A DNA stretch of 64,000 nt from Opitutia bacterium ISCC 52 (GTDB lineage Bacteria > Verrucomicrobiota > Verrucomicrobiia > Opitutales > UBA2995): contig CP076040.1 of assembly GCA_014529675.2 (NCBI GenBank), positions 682,001-746,000 on the forward strand. Direction: 5' to 3'. The notes beneath the pieces are model-generated. The model was not told the origin of the DNA. It did not search any database and worked only from the letters and a program-made list of their open reading frames with translations. Positions 55,334 through 64,000 of the stretch are shown piece after piece. A program made the translations under genes and the position numbers. Numbering within the stretch: the first letter of the stretch is position 1; every line of letters begins with the position of its first letter.

Positions 55334-57271
55334 CTATTTTTTGTCCTCATCTACCACTTCGAAGTCAGCGTCTACCACATCGTCGTCTGCTTTTGCAGCG
55401 CCGCCAGAGTCGGCAGATGCTTCTCCAGCTGGTGGAGGCGGCGGAGGAGCTCCTTCAGGTCCACCTTGAGGATGAAGATCCTGGGCCATGGTTGCGAAGG
55501 TACTTTGGATTTTATCCATCGCTGCCTTCATCTCATCCGGATTGTCCGTCTCAAGTGCTTTCTTGCCTTCTGCCAGAACAGCCGTGATTTCAGACTTTTT
55601 ATCTTCAGGCAGCTTGTCACCAGCTTCCTCAATTTGCTTCTCGGTTTGATAAATCAAGTTATCGAGATTGTTTTTGGATTCAACGGCTTCCTTCTTTTTC
55701 AAGTCGGCATCAGCGTTCAATTCGGCCTCTTGTTTCATCTTTTCAATCTCATCCTGGTCTAGTCCGGATGAATTCGAAATGGTGATTTTCTGGTCCTTGC
55801 CAGTTCCCTTGTCTTTTGCGGAAACGTTCAGGATACCATTAGCATCGATGTCGAAGGTGACTTCAATCTGTGGCATGCCGCGTTGTGCAGCTGGAATACC
55901 ATCCAGACGGAAATTACCCAGCAATTTGTTATCATTCGCCATGGAGCGTTCTCCTTGCAGGATCTTGATATCTACTGCTGTTTGGTTGTCGGCATAGGTT
56001 GAGAAAACCTGAGACTTTTTTGCAGGAATAGTGGTGTTGCGCTCGATCATCGGTGTACTCACTGCACCCGCGGTTTCAATACCGAGAGTCAATGGAGTCA
56101 CATCGAGAAGAAGGACGTCCTTCATGTCACCCGCGAGAACGGCACCCTGAATAGCAGCTCCAATGGCTACTACTTCGTCAGGATTCACACCCTTGTGAGG
56201 ATCCTTACCTGCGAGCTCGTTTGCTATCTCAGTTACCTTAGGCGCACGAGTCATTCCTCCTACCAAAACCAGATCGTCGATTTCAGACTGGCTGAGTCCT
56301 GAGTCTTCCAGGCATTTTCTGAATGGGCCGGTTGTGCGTTGGAACAGGTGATCGGTCAGTTGTTCGAATTTCGAACGGCTTAACTGAACATTCAAGTGCT
56401 TGGGTCCTGTAGCGTCTGCGGTAATAAAGGGAAGGTTGATGTCCGTAGACTGTGCAGATGACAGAGCAATCTTTGCTTTTTCTGCTTCTTCCTTCAAGCG
56501 CTGTAAGGCCATTGGGTCGTTACGTAGATCAATGCCATTTTCGCTTTTAAACTCTTCGATCATCCAGTCGATGATCGCGGTATCCCAGTTGTCTCCACCA
56601 AGATGAGTGTCACCGTTGGTTGCTTTTACTTCGAAGACACCATCGCCAATTTCGAGGATGGATACATCAAACGTTCCACCACCTAAATCGTATACTGCGA
56701 TTCTGGATTCGCTTTTCTTGTCTAAGCCATAAGCAAGAGCCGCCGCTGTGGGTTCATTGATGATACGCAGGACTTCAAGACCTGCAATCGTGCCAGCATC
56801 CTTAGTTGCTTGGCGCTGAGAGTCATTGAAGTAGGCCGGAACCGTGATAACTGCTTTTGAAACAGTTTCTCCCAAGTAGGCTTCGGCATCTGATTTAAGT
56901 TTCTGCAGGATAAAGGCCGAAATTTGCTCAGGTGCGAATGTCTCGTCTTCTCCGTTGGAGTTCGCTTTTACGTAGGCGTCTGAATTTTTGCCTTCAGCCA
57001 CTTCGTAGGGAAGTCCGGAGGCTTCTTCTGTGACCTCAGTAAACTTGCGACCAATCAGGCGCTTCGCCGAAAAAATCGTGTTCTGCGGGTTGGTTACTGC
57101 TTGGCGTTTGGCACTTTGACCAACGAGGCGTTCTCCATTTTTCGTGAATGCCACAACGGATGGGGTCGTGCGCGCACCTTCGGCGTTTGGTATTACGACG
57201 GGTTCTCCGCCTTCCAATACCGCCATACAGGAGTTGGTTGTACCTAGATCAATTCCCAAAATTTTGTTCAT
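55334..57271 (-). CDS. dnaK: Chaperone protein DnaK (Hsp70)
   Basis: 645 residues from the ATG at 57271, which gives the standard start [16 protein letters not shown]; an ATG at 57301 would add ten atypical residues. Nucleotide-binding domain signatures: [23 protein letters not shown] near residue 195, and [11 protein letters not shown] near 335. The substrate-binding domain and helical lid follow, and the tail has a Pro run (PPPPPPAG) and an acidic end ([12 protein letters not shown]). Neither dnaJ nor grpE is adjacent. No CIRCE element was found upstream; an unrelated inverted repeat is there. Confidence 0.98.
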   Translation of the reverse strand: MNKILGIDLGTTNSCMAVLEGGEPVVIPNAEGARTTPSVVAFTKNGERLVGQSAKRQAVTNPQNTIFSAKRLIGRKFTEVTEEASGLPYEVAEGKNSDAYVKANSNGEDETFAPEQISAFILQKLKSDAEAYLGETVSKAVITVPAYFNDSQRQATKDAGTIAGLEVLRIINEPTAAALAYGLDKKSESRIAVYDLGGGTFDVSILEIGDGVFEVKATNGDTHLGGDNWDTAIIDWMIEEFKSENGIDLRNDPMALQRLKEEAEKAKIALSSAQSTDINLPFITADATGPKHLNVQLSRSKFEQLTDHLFQRTTGPFRKCLEDSGLSQSEIDDLVLVGGMTRAPKVTEIANELAGKDPHKGVNPDEVVAIGAAIQGAVLAGDMKDVLLLDVTPLTLGIETAGAVSTPMIERNTTIPAKKSQVFSTYADNQTAVDIKILQGERSMANDNKLLGNFRLDGIPAAQRGMPQIEVTFDIDANGILNVSAKDKGTGKDQKITISNSSGLDQDEIEKMKQEAELNADADLKKKEAVESKNNLDNLIYQTEKQIEEAGDKLPEDKKSEITAVLAEGKKALETDNPDEMKAAMDKIQSTFATMAQDLHPQGGPEGAPPPPPPAGEASADSGGAAKADDDVVDADFEVVDEDKK

Positions 57272-57339
57272 GATTCCCGAGGATTGCAGGATGGATGCCA
57301 TGTTCGTAAAACCTTGAAGGATAAACGATTAACTTTTTA

Positions 57340-57371
57340 TGTCTCGATATTAGTAGTCAATTATTGAGACA
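57340..57371. promoter_or_regulatory. Inverted repeat upstream of dnaK
   Basis: TGTCTC and GAGACA half-sites separated by 20 bp, about 70-100 bp upstream of the dnaK start. A TTGACT hexamer on the minus strand lies within the spacer and could be a -35 box. This is not the HrcA/CIRCE sequence. A regulator role is only a suggestion. Confidence 0.3.
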
Positions 57372-57414
57372 GCATGGCACAAGGGCTCTAAACCCAGTAT
57401 TCATGGGTGTCACA

Positions 57415-57440
57415 GTGCCAATGAGCGACTCATTGGGCAC
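57415..57440 (-). other. Stem-loop at the 3' end of the protease gene
   Basis: GTGCCAATGAG and CTCATTGGGCAC form an 11-bp stem with one bulged base and a CGA loop. The protease TGA stop lies inside it. There is no T run on either strand, so it is not a classical terminator, but it may protect the mRNA end. Confidence 0.45.
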
Positions 57441-60400
57441 CTGCGAGTGAAGTTGCTTCCAATCGGACAAAGATTGGCTGTCCATCCTGGGAGTTGAATT
57501 CGATCACCCGCGTCTCGGAATCGTCGTCAATTGTGTTTACAGAAATCAGGGTGTAGTCGAGATCTTCTACGGCAAGTTCCCAATTTAAAAGGTCGTTCGA
57601 TTGCATGAGCTTGTAGCTCACATCGATACTACTGCGGAGTAGCGTATAGGTGAATCTCGTGATACCTGTTGCTCCGTCATATTCGAGTCTATGAAAAGCG
57701 GGATCTTGGAAACCGGAAAGTGGATTTGTCCCGTACGCGTATTCAGCGAAGTTTGATAGGCTATCGAAGTCGTTATCGTTTTCTGGAGCACCCAGATTGC
57801 CGGCAAAATTCCTGGCCTCCCACACCGTGTAATAAAGCCCCTCGCCGATCACCAGAACAAGCGCACTGGTGCTGGATCCATTATAACCATCACTGATCTC
57901 ATAATCTATTCTCACCACACCTATGAAATCGTCTGGAGATTCGAAAATGATAGAACCGTTCAGAAATGAAGCGGATCCTGTTGAAACATTGATTATCCTG
58001 GAGATTCTTAGTTCATCCCCGTCGGGATCAGAGTCGTTGGTGGTCACGGGAATAATTATTTTTTGGGAGGCAATGACTTCGACGTCGTCGGTGTTCGCTT
58101 GTGGGGCGTTGTTTTCTCCCAGGATTCCTCGAATCCATTTCGCCTCGGTAATTATCCCATTTTCCGTGGGTGAACTTTGATCATTGGTTTGACTGCCTAT
58201 CCCCTCGTTCATGGGGAGGTAGGCCAAGAGTCCTGATTCGTTCCCGTTGAGAGCTTGGTCCATGTTATCTTGTAATTGATTGGAGGATCTCACCAGGTCC
58301 CATACCCGAAATTCGTCGATAGCTCCTTCAAATGCACGTTGGGTACTGGCCGCTTCTCCGATTATCCACAATTGACTGCCAGTTTTTACAGGACCCGAAG
58401 CATTATCGAAGGGTAGAGTGGTCGATTGTTCGATGCCATTGATATAGAGTTTAACGGATGAAATGTTATCGTAGGTGACTGCAACATGTTGCCATTGATT
58501 GAGCTTAATCGAATTTGCTGGGGTGTTATAGATGGATCGAACGCCGTTTGCGTGGTCTATTGAGATGAGCAGACTATTTGTGGCATAGCTGGGGAATCCC
58601 GTTCCATGGAGGTAAAATACGATTTGTTCCGTATCGAAGATTCTACCATAGCCCGTCTCTCCTTCTCCCCATCCTTCTGGGCGTATCCATGATTCAATGG
58701 TGAATGGTGTGTTCGGGCGTTTGTTCTGCGTGTTTTGAATGATCACGCGATCATTGTCGCCGTCAAAGTCGAGTGCGAAGTCGTCTTCTCGTGTTACATA
58801 TACGGTCACCTCTGCGCTGGATGAGCCATCGTCATCATCCGTAATGGAATACTGAAATCGGTCGACTCCCACAAATTCAGTCTGAGGAGTGTATTCGATT
58901 TGATTGTCTGGTTTAAGGATAGCTCCCCCATAGTCGGGTAGAGTCACTTCTGTAACACGCATCGAGTCTCCGTCATAATCGATGTCATTTTCCAAGACAG
59001 CGATGGTGATGGGACTATTTTGGCTTGTGCCAACCTGATCAGGATTTGCTTCCGGCCTTGGAACAACAATATTCACCTGGGCCGTTTTAACGCCTCCTCG
59101 ACCATCGTAGATCGTGTATCCAAATGTGTCTGTGCCACCCATGCCCTTACCTGGGGTGTATTCTATTAATCCTGATTGGAGTAAGGTAATTAAACTGTCA
59201 GGAGACTTATAGACCGAAATGACTTCCAAGGTGTCCTCATCAGCATCGGTATCGTTTGCAACAACATCGATGTAAGTGGTGGTTTCTTTAATGGTGACGT
59301 TGTCGTCATTTGCTATCGGTTGTTGATTGTCTCCTTCTTCGATAGCGGTGCCATAGAGTTTTAATTTCCATGATTTTGCTAGATGAACGTTCCCCGACCG
59401 ACGGTCAGAAACATTCAATGTCCATTCACCGGCGCTCGCTTCATCCAGGCAACGAACTGTCCAGTAGGTCCATTCTGGATACGATTTCTTAGCATCTGTA
59501 TGCGGCGTGGCCAGAATGCTTTCGGTTCCGCTTGGAGAGGTTAGGGTGATGTGTAGATTGCCCCAATCCATCGTGTTGGCTTCTGCTGCATCCAGGTCCA
59601 AAGTCAGTGAGACATGCTCAACTCGAATGTTTGAGTCTACGGTTTGAGTAAGCTCTATGCCCGTTGATGTGTTATCAGGAATACTTTGTCCAATGTTGAT
59701 CTCTCCTGAATCATACTCGGTAGAATCTGGAACGTTGATCCAAGTTTGTGCAACTTTCACGGCCGCGGCTGCGTCAACCCGACCAAACCCAAAGTTGTGG
59801 TTCACCCAATGTCCTGCTCCATTTTGTTTCCAATCTCCCTCTGACCTTGCGACTCGAACGGCCGTCTTTGCCAATATGTGTTGTACGTCTCGCCAACCAA
59901 GGTTGGGATTCGCCTCTAGCATTAGTGCAACCACTCCTGCCACTAATGGAGAGGCTGAGGAGGTGCCTCCAAAATCAATACGGCAGTCTCCTGGATCGAC
60001 TCCACTTTGTCCTCTCAAATCGGTTGTTCTAATACTCGAAGTGTTCCCACTACTTGGAGCGCAAACCAGCATGGGGGCTCCCGGTTCACTGTAGGATGAA
60101 ACCTTCCCTTGATCTCCGACTGCTCCCACTGCAATTGAGTATCGAATCGATGCCCATCCGTCGTAGTTGACGTTACTTCCAATAGTTCGCCCATTTCCAG
60201 CAGCCCAGATGTAAATGGAGCCTAGACCATTGCGACCATTTTGGACTGTATTTCGAATAGCAGATAAGGAGAGTGTGCTGGGGCCGGCCATGTTCGCACC
60301 GTCGTCCGTATCTGGTCCCCAACTGTTGTTATAGATATCTATAATGTCCGATCTATGAGCAATTGCCGATGCTTGTCTACTTGCTGAAACGCCCCGATCT

Positions 60401-61284
60401 TCGTGAATGAGGCGAATTCCAATTAGTTCAGCATTATAGGCCACCCCGACACCGCAATTACCATTCACTCCAGCGCCTGCAACTCCTGCGACTGCTGTGC
60501 CGTGAGTTTCATCTGAACTTTCAGGCTGTGGAAAAGCATCATTGTCCAAGTAATCAAAATCAATATCTGTTCGGTAATTGGATTGCAGGTCTGGGTGTTT
60601 AAATTCCGTCCCTGTATCGACAATAGCAATATGAGTTCCTGCACCTGATACCCCATAATTCCACGCTGGGTAGACGTTTGCATCCTCATTGGCGACGTTC
60701 CAGCGATCCCCTATGTTCTTCAAGTGCCATTGGTCGCGAAGCAGAGGCTCGTTGAAAGCAGGAGGTGATTCATCGTACCGGAGGGCGAATGTCTGAAGGG
60801 CTTCTTGTTCAAACCAGAGGATGGACCCATTTGAACTCAATAAGGCGTGAACCTGTTGAGCTATCTTTTCCGACTTCGAGTTCGAAAACTGTATCACATG
60901 GATATCAGAAAAGCCCTGAACTTTCTCGACATAGGAGGCTTCCGTAGAATTCAGGAATTTATCCAGATCAGCTTCGTTTGTGATTTGGATGCTCCAATTG
61001 TCTGTGATTTCGTACTTATTCGCCCAAGCTTCATCATTGGTCTGAGCGGCTCTTATGGTATCGTAGTCCAGAAGGGCGTAGGGGCTTGGCGTGATATTAG
61101 TCCTTTTCAAATCACTTGGACTCTTGGTCTGAGCTAGCTGCTTGCTCGGAAGTTCTTTCCCATTCGGTTCCTCCTGTGTAGCCTTGGGTGTGAGCGAATG
61201 GATTGATCGCAAATCGAGTAGCCAGAGTAGGCTCCCTACAATCAATAGTGAACCTAGTGCAGCCCCTGTCTTCTTAAATCCCAT
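57430..61284 (-). CDS. Large secreted subtilisin-like protease with P-domain, cadherin-like and LamG domains
   Basis: 1284 residues. Signal peptide or anchor at residues ~7-25 (GAALGSLLIVGSLLWLL), then a propeptide to ~165. The S8 catalytic domain (~200-510) has Asp in IVDTGTEFKHPDL (D223), His in HGTAVAGVAG (H261), oxyanion Asn in AAGNG (N364) and Ser in GGTSSASP (S442), so it is predicted active. A proprotein-convertase P-domain follows (~530-650), two cadherin-like/Ig modules (PIANDDNVTI; DQVGTSQNSPITI), a LamG/concanavalin domain (~840-1020), a third cadherin-like module, and a C-terminal segment DNDFDSLSNFAEYAYGTNP common in exported verrucomicrobial proteins. Probably surface or extracellular, degrading environmental protein. 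Confidence 0.95.
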   Translation of the reverse strand: MGFKKTGAALGSLLIVGSLLWLLDLRSIHSLTPKATQEEPNGKELPSKQLAQTKSPSDLKRTNITPSPYALLDYDTIRAAQTNDEAWANKYEITDNWSIQITNEADLDKFLNSTEASYVEKVQGFSDIHVIQFSNSKSEKIAQQVHALLSSNGSILWFEQEALQTFALRYDESPPAFNEPLLRDQWHLKNIGDRWNVANEDANVYPAWNYGVSGAGTHIAIVDTGTEFKHPDLQSNYRTDIDFDYLDNDAFPQPESSDETHGTAVAGVAGAGVNGNCGVGVAYNAELIGIRLIHEDRGVSASRQASAIAHRSDIIDIYNNSWGPDTDDGANMAGPSTLSLSAIRNTVQNGRNGLGSIYIWAAGNGRTIGSNVNYDGWASIRYSIAVGAVGDQGKVSSYSEPGAPMLVCAPSSGNTSSIRTTDLRGQSGVDPGDCRIDFGGTSSASPLVAGVVALMLEANPNLGWRDVQHILAKTAVRVARSEGDWKQNGAGHWVNHNFGFGRVDAAAAVKVAQTWINVPDSTEYDSGEINIGQSIPDNTSTGIELTQTVDSNIRVEHVSLTLDLDAAEANTMDWGNLHITLTSPSGTESILATPHTDAKKSYPEWTYWTVRCLDEASAGEWTLNVSDRRSGNVHLAKSWKLKLYGTAIEEGDNQQPIANDDNVTIKETTTYIDVVANDTDADEDTLEVISVYKSPDSLITLLQSGLIEYTPGKGMGGTDTFGYTIYDGRGGVKTAQVNIVVPRPEANPDQVGTSQNSPITIAVLENDIDYDGDSMRVTEVTLPDYGGAILKPDNQIEYTPQTEFVGVDRFQYSITDDDDGSSSAEVTVYVTREDDFALDFDGDNDRVIIQNTQNKRPNTPFTIESWIRPEGWGEGETGYGRIFDTEQIVFYLHGTGFPSYATNSLLISIDHANGVRSIYNTPANSIKLNQWQHVAVTYDNISSVKLYINGIEQSTTLPFDNASGPVKTGSQLWIIGEAASTQRAFEGAIDEFRVWDLVRSSNQLQDNMDQALNGNESGLLAYLPMNEGIGSQTNDQSSPTENGIITEAKWIRGILGENNAPQANTDDVEVIASQKIIIPVTTNDSDPDGDELRISRIINVSTGSASFLNGSIIFESPDDFIGVVRIDYEISDGYNGSSTSALVLVIGEGLYYTVWEARNFAGNLGAPENDNDFDSLSNFAEYAYGTNPLSGFQDPAFHRLEYDGATGITRFTYTLLRSSIDVSYKLMQSNDLLNWELAVEDLDYTLISVNTIDDDSETRVIEFNSQDGQPIFVRLEATSLAGAQ

Positions 61285-61495
61285 CTGTTCTTTTGCGAAA
61301 TATTACGTGGATCGAAACCCCGCGGATTCACTAATGGCAAAATCCGAGGGAGATTTTACATCCCTATAAAGCTTCTATTGTCATCGTTTCAACAAGAGGA
61401 CTTTGGAAACGATAAATTTTATAAGTACCACAGATTGACTCAGTTTCAAAGGACTAAGGATAAGGTATGAATCAGAATGAAGGGTATCCAATCAC

Positions 61496-61519
61496 AAAAA
61501 AACCGCCTTCTTGGGCGGT
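61496..61519 (-). terminator. Terminator of tRNA-Tyr
   Basis: On the minus strand the stem ACCGCC / GGCGGT with a 6-nt loop is followed by seven T residues. It begins about 38 bp downstream of the tRNA 3' end. Confidence 0.88.
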
Positions 61520-61556
61520 ATCGTTTGGCCGAGTCATTCTAAACTACACCTTAGAA

Positions 61557-61642
61557 TGGTGGTGGGAGGCGGATTCGAACCACCGAAGGGTTGCCCCAGC
61601 AGATTTACAGTCTGCCCCTGTTGGCCACTTAGGTATCCCACC
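61557..61642 (-). tRNA. tRNA-Tyr (anticodon GTA)
   Basis: An 86-nt tRNA with a long variable arm and encoded CCA. The acceptor stem GGTGGGA pairs with TCCCACC; the anticodon stem-loop CAGACTGTAAATCTG carries GTA; the T-arm reads GGTTCGAATCC. Confidence 0.98.
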
Positions 61643-61788
61643 GGATTTATAAAGAGGGGTAAATTGGTTAGTGTCTTTGTCTTTGCCAAGTCCTTTTTTG
61701 AAGAATTTCAAACGATTCTCGTACAGGTAGATTCCGCATGACGAATATCTTGCAGAGCTGACGGCATAGGTTTTTCTTTTTCTTCCCT

Positions 61789-63171
61789 ATGGCTCAGCGT
61801 GAATATAAGGAAAAGCCTGTAAATCGGCTCTTTGAACATTCGCTTAAGCTCCTGCGCTCAAGGCTGAAAGATTCACATCGTTTCTTTTTCTTAAGTGTAA
61901 TAGTGGGGTTGAGCTGTGGTTTGGTTGCGGTGGCATTTCATTTGGCTATCCGCGGGGTAGGGGACTTGGTGTTGCGGTTCCCGAAATCGACCGAAGCAAG
62001 TTTAACCGCCTGGATTGTTTTGCCCCTGGTTCCCGCGTTAGGTGGATTGCTGGTGGGTATTGGGATGGCCCGGTGGTCACCCAATGCACGAGGGAGTGGT
62101 ATTCCCCAAGTAAAGGCGGCATATTACAACAAGTTTGGGCTCATCCGCTTTGGAGATGCTGTGTATCGCTTTTTGTTTACCACCTTGTCCATCGGGTCAG
62201 GAAACAGTTTAGGACGTGAAGGACCCACCGTGCATTTATGTGCTGCGATCGGTTCAACAATAGGGCAGTGGTTTGGCCTTCCTAAAGCAAGGATTCAAGC
62301 CATGGTTCCGGTTGGAATGGGGGCGGGGATCGCCGCAGGTTTTAATACACCATTGGCCGCCATTACATTTGTATTCGAAAAGCTATTGGATGATTTTTCC
62401 AGTAAGGCACTTGGAGGAATTCTTGTTGCGGTGATCATCGCCTCTGTACTTTCGCGTGCCATCCTCGGGGAGAACCCTGCCTTCGAGGTGGAGAGTTATT
62501 CCTTCGAATCGTATTCATGGGTGTTGCTGAGTATAGTGATTGGTCTGTTGGCGGCCGTTTTTGGTCAGATCTTTCTGTCCATTTTACTCGGTTGGCGGAA
62601 CTACTTCAAAACCTCTGGGATGCCTGTTTGGTTAAAGCCCTGCTTGGGTGGATTGGGAGTCGGGATAATTGGGACGGCAGTCTTGTGGTTCTCTGGAACT
62701 AATAACACTGGTGTATTTGGAACTGGGTACGAGGATTTATCCTCTGCGTTGAAGGGATCCCTCGCTTTGAAGATTCTAGTCATTCTCTTTGTTGGTAAAT
62801 TCCTGGCGTCCATTCTTGCGTTTTCGATGGGAGGAAGCGGTGGCCTTTTTGGCCCGGTCTTGTGCATCGGTGGCATGTTAGGAGGGATTGTCGGTGCTGT
62901 CTTCAATAACTATATTAGCTTGGATGAATCCTTTGTTGGAGCTGCCGCCTTGCTGGGCATGGGAGCTTTTTTTGCTGCTGTGATTCGTTGTCCTCTAACA
63001 TCGGTCCTCATTCCTTTTGAGATGACTTTGAACTATTCACTGATTCTCCCGCTCATGGTTGGAAATATGATCGCCTATTACCTGGCAGCGCGCTGGCGAA
63101 CAGTCCCCATATACAATGCGCTTCTTTTGCAGGATAAAGTGACGTTGAAAAAGATGCCGAGTTTCCAATGA
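61789..63171 (+). CDS. ClC-family chloride channel/transporter, CBS part cut off by a stop
   Basis: 460 residues, about 10-12 helices. Chloride-site motifs are all visible: GSGIPQVK, GREGPTVHL with the gating Glu, and the central Tyr in VPIYNALLL. At the position of the inner proton Glu of E. coli ClC (E203), the aligned residue is Lys (PLAAITFVFEK, Lys198). The TGA at 63169-63171 is followed in the same frame by AQDWKNLPVSTIMNHDP and a CBS pair, so the gene probably once encoded a ClC-CBS fusion. The membrane part alone may still be functional. Confidence 0.93.
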   Translation: MAQREYKEKPVNRLFEHSLKLLRSRLKDSHRFFFLSVIVGLSCGLVAVAFHLAIRGVGDLVLRFPKSTEASLTAWIVLPLVPALGGLLVGIGMARWSPNARGSGIPQVKAAYYNKFGLIRFGDAVYRFLFTTLSIGSGNSLGREGPTVHLCAAIGSTIGQWFGLPKARIQAMVPVGMGAGIAAGFNTPLAAITFVFEKLLDDFSSKALGGILVAVIIASVLSRAILGENPAFEVESYSFESYSWVLLSIVIGLLAAVFGQIFLSILLGWRNYFKTSGMPVWLKPCLGGLGVGIIGTAVLWFSGTNNTGVFGTGYEDLSSALKGSLALKILVILFVGKFLASILAFSMGGSGGLFGPVLCIGGMLGGIVGAVFNNYISLDESFVGAAALLGMGAFFAAVIRCPLTSVLIPFEMTLNYSLILPLMVGNMIAYYLAARWRTVPIYNALLLQDKVTLKKMPSFQ

Positions 63172-63195
63172 GCACAAGATTGGAAAAACCTTCCC

Positions 63196-63582
63196 GTGAG
63201 CACTATCATGAACCACGACCCATTCAGTGCGTTCAGCAATCTGACTATCGGGGAGAATTTAGAATACTTGAGGCAGCATCCACATCATGCCTATCCGGTG
63301 CGTGATGAGAATCGACTGTTGATTGATGTTATAACTCATCATGAGTTGGAAGATCTGGAAGACCATGCTGACCAACTCATAGGTGAACGGTTAACAGAAC
63401 ACGATTTGGTGACTATGACTCCGAACACGTCGATTCGTGAGGCAGCGAGGATTCTTGTGATAAAGGACAAAGAGCAAGCTCCAGTAGTCAGTGCTAAGAA
63501 TCCTCAGCGGATGGTTGGTTTTCTTACCTTGCGTGATATTGCACGACAGCAGAATGCCATTGAAGAGCAAATCGGTGGGTAA
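63196..63582 (+). CDS. CBS-domain protein (C-terminal part of split ClC)
   Basis: 128 residues if read from the GTG at 63196, or 124 from the ATG at 63208. Two CBS motifs: VSTIMNHDPFSAF...HAYPVRDENRLLIDVI and LVTMTPNTSIREAARIL...APVVSAKNPQRMVGFL. It is in the same frame as the upstream ClC gene, 24 bp after its TGA, and no good ribosome-binding site precedes it. It is therefore likely either the detached regulatory part of ClC or a readthrough product. CBS pairs usually bind adenine nucleotides. Confidence 0.75.
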   Translation: MSTIMNHDPFSAFSNLTIGENLEYLRQHPHHAYPVRDENRLLIDVITHHELEDLEDHADQLIGERLTEHDLVTMTPNTSIREAARILVIKDKEQAPVVSAKNPQRMVGFLTLRDIARQQNAIEEQIGG

Positions 63583-63583
63583 T

Positions 63584-64000
63584 TCAGATTAGGCCTGCGT
63601 TCTTGAAACTGTAGTATCCAAACTTAAGAGGGTCTTGGTCAGGTTGTCCGATTACCAGATGGTCGAGCAAATCGATGTCCATGATTTCTGCTGCTTCTCT
63701 TAATCGTTTAGTGACTTGGATGTCGGCGGTACTGGGAGCAGGGTCGCCACTTGGATGGTTGTGAAACACAATAATGGCTGAAGCACCTAGCTTGACGGCG
63801 TCCTTAAACACTTCTCTTGGATGAACCAGACTACTATTGGCTGTTCCTACGGTTACTTCGATTTCTTTGATCAACCGATTTTTGCGGTTCAGGCAGAGTG
63901 ACCAAAATTTTTCGATCTCAAGGCCCCTCGTCATTGGCCGAGCAAAATCAAAGACCGCCTCTGGGCTATCCAGTAGGGGGCTTTCTCCCATCTCTCCGCG
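63584..64000 (-). CDS. radC: RadC (JAMM/MPN domain), 5' end beyond window
   Basis: 139 codons are visible, open to the right edge, so the N-terminal helix-hairpin-helix part and the true start are missing. The metalloprotease-like JAMM motif is complete: HNHPSGDPAPSTADIQ, preceded by LVHPREVFKDAVKLGASAIIVF. The C terminus (LLDHLVIGQPDQ) is typical. The ORF could also be read from an internal ATG at 63991, but family length argues against that. It converges on the CBS gene with a 1-bp gap. Confidence 0.93.
   Translation of the reverse strand, partial: RGEMGESPLLDSPEAVFDFARPMTRGLEIEKFWSLCLNRKNRLIKEIEVTVGTANSSLVHPREVFKDAVKLGASAIIVFHNHPSGDPAPSTADIQVTKRLREAAEIMDIDLLDHLVIGQPDQDPLKFGYYSFKNAGLI

Noticed and set aside
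57415-57440. Stem-loop at the protease end as an intrinsic terminator
   Set aside because: No T run follows on either strand, so it is listed only as a stem-loop.
1-64000. CRISPR arrays, integrase-linked islands or rRNA genes
   Set aside because: No regularly spaced repeats, no integrase or transposase genes and no rRNA-like sequence were seen on reading the window.

Overview
The window (about 50% GC) looks like a chromosome segment of a free-living, probably aquatic member of the Verrucomicrobiota (PVC superphylum), perhaps class Opitutae. The evidence is a DUF1501/PSD1 (DUF1549-DUF1553) pair, a formylglycine sulfatase, a MoxR/DUF58/BatA/DUF4159 cluster, a secreted S8 protease with the C-terminal module common in this phylum, and two complete-looking complex I operons. 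No plasmid, phage or CRISPR structure was seen.

Layout. (1) 1-9838, minus strand: a tightly packed operon for a TPR/gluzincin peptidase, a DUF4159 protein, MoxR ATPase, DUF58 protein, BatA-like vWA membrane protein and a DUF4175-like coiled-coil protein that runs off the left edge. It is probably a MoxR-driven envelope system. (2) 10021-13788, plus strand: the DUF1501/PSD1 pair. (3) 13842-16144: two convergent MscS-type channel genes, each broken by a one-base frameshift near its 3' end, then a small membrane protein and a mini GPP34-like protein. (4) 16307-28656, minus strand: nuo operon 1, order A-B-C-D-I-H-J-K-L-M-M-N. It has no E/F/G, carries two NuoM genes, and its NuoL has a C-terminal region 27 residues longer than the other NuoL here, matching the '2M' type of complex I. 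Two copies of a palindromic repeat sit at gene junctions; one is flanked by a perfect 19-bp duplication. (5) 28760-30361: a sulfatase. (6) 30571-43997, plus strand: nuo operon 2, order B-C-D-E-F-G-H-I-J-K-L-M-N. It is the NADH-oxidising type, lacks its own nuoA, and follows a strong sigma-54 promoter match. (7) 44093-52507: a ThyX-like double-domain protein, small secreted and coiled-coil proteins, an EEP hydrolase, a comEC gene split by an in-frame stop, rarA, a holin-4 family membrane protein and lpdA. (8) 52573-64000: tRNA-Arg(CCG), a lipoprotein, a class V aminotransferase, an RNase D-like exonuclease, dnaK, a 1284-residue subtilase, tRNA-Tyr(GTA), a ClC transporter separated from its CBS domains by one in-frame stop, and a 5'-truncated radC.

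Working together: operon 2 would oxidise NADH, while operon 1 would take electrons from another donor and may couple to more pumping subunits. Operon 2 may borrow NuoA from operon 1 or from elsewhere. Four genes show a single lesion each (two frameshifts, two nonsense codons), which means either real decay or sequence error. The strongest leads are the 2M-type complex I, the repeat that appears to have inserted between nuoB and nuoC, and the possible sigma-54 control of the second complex I.
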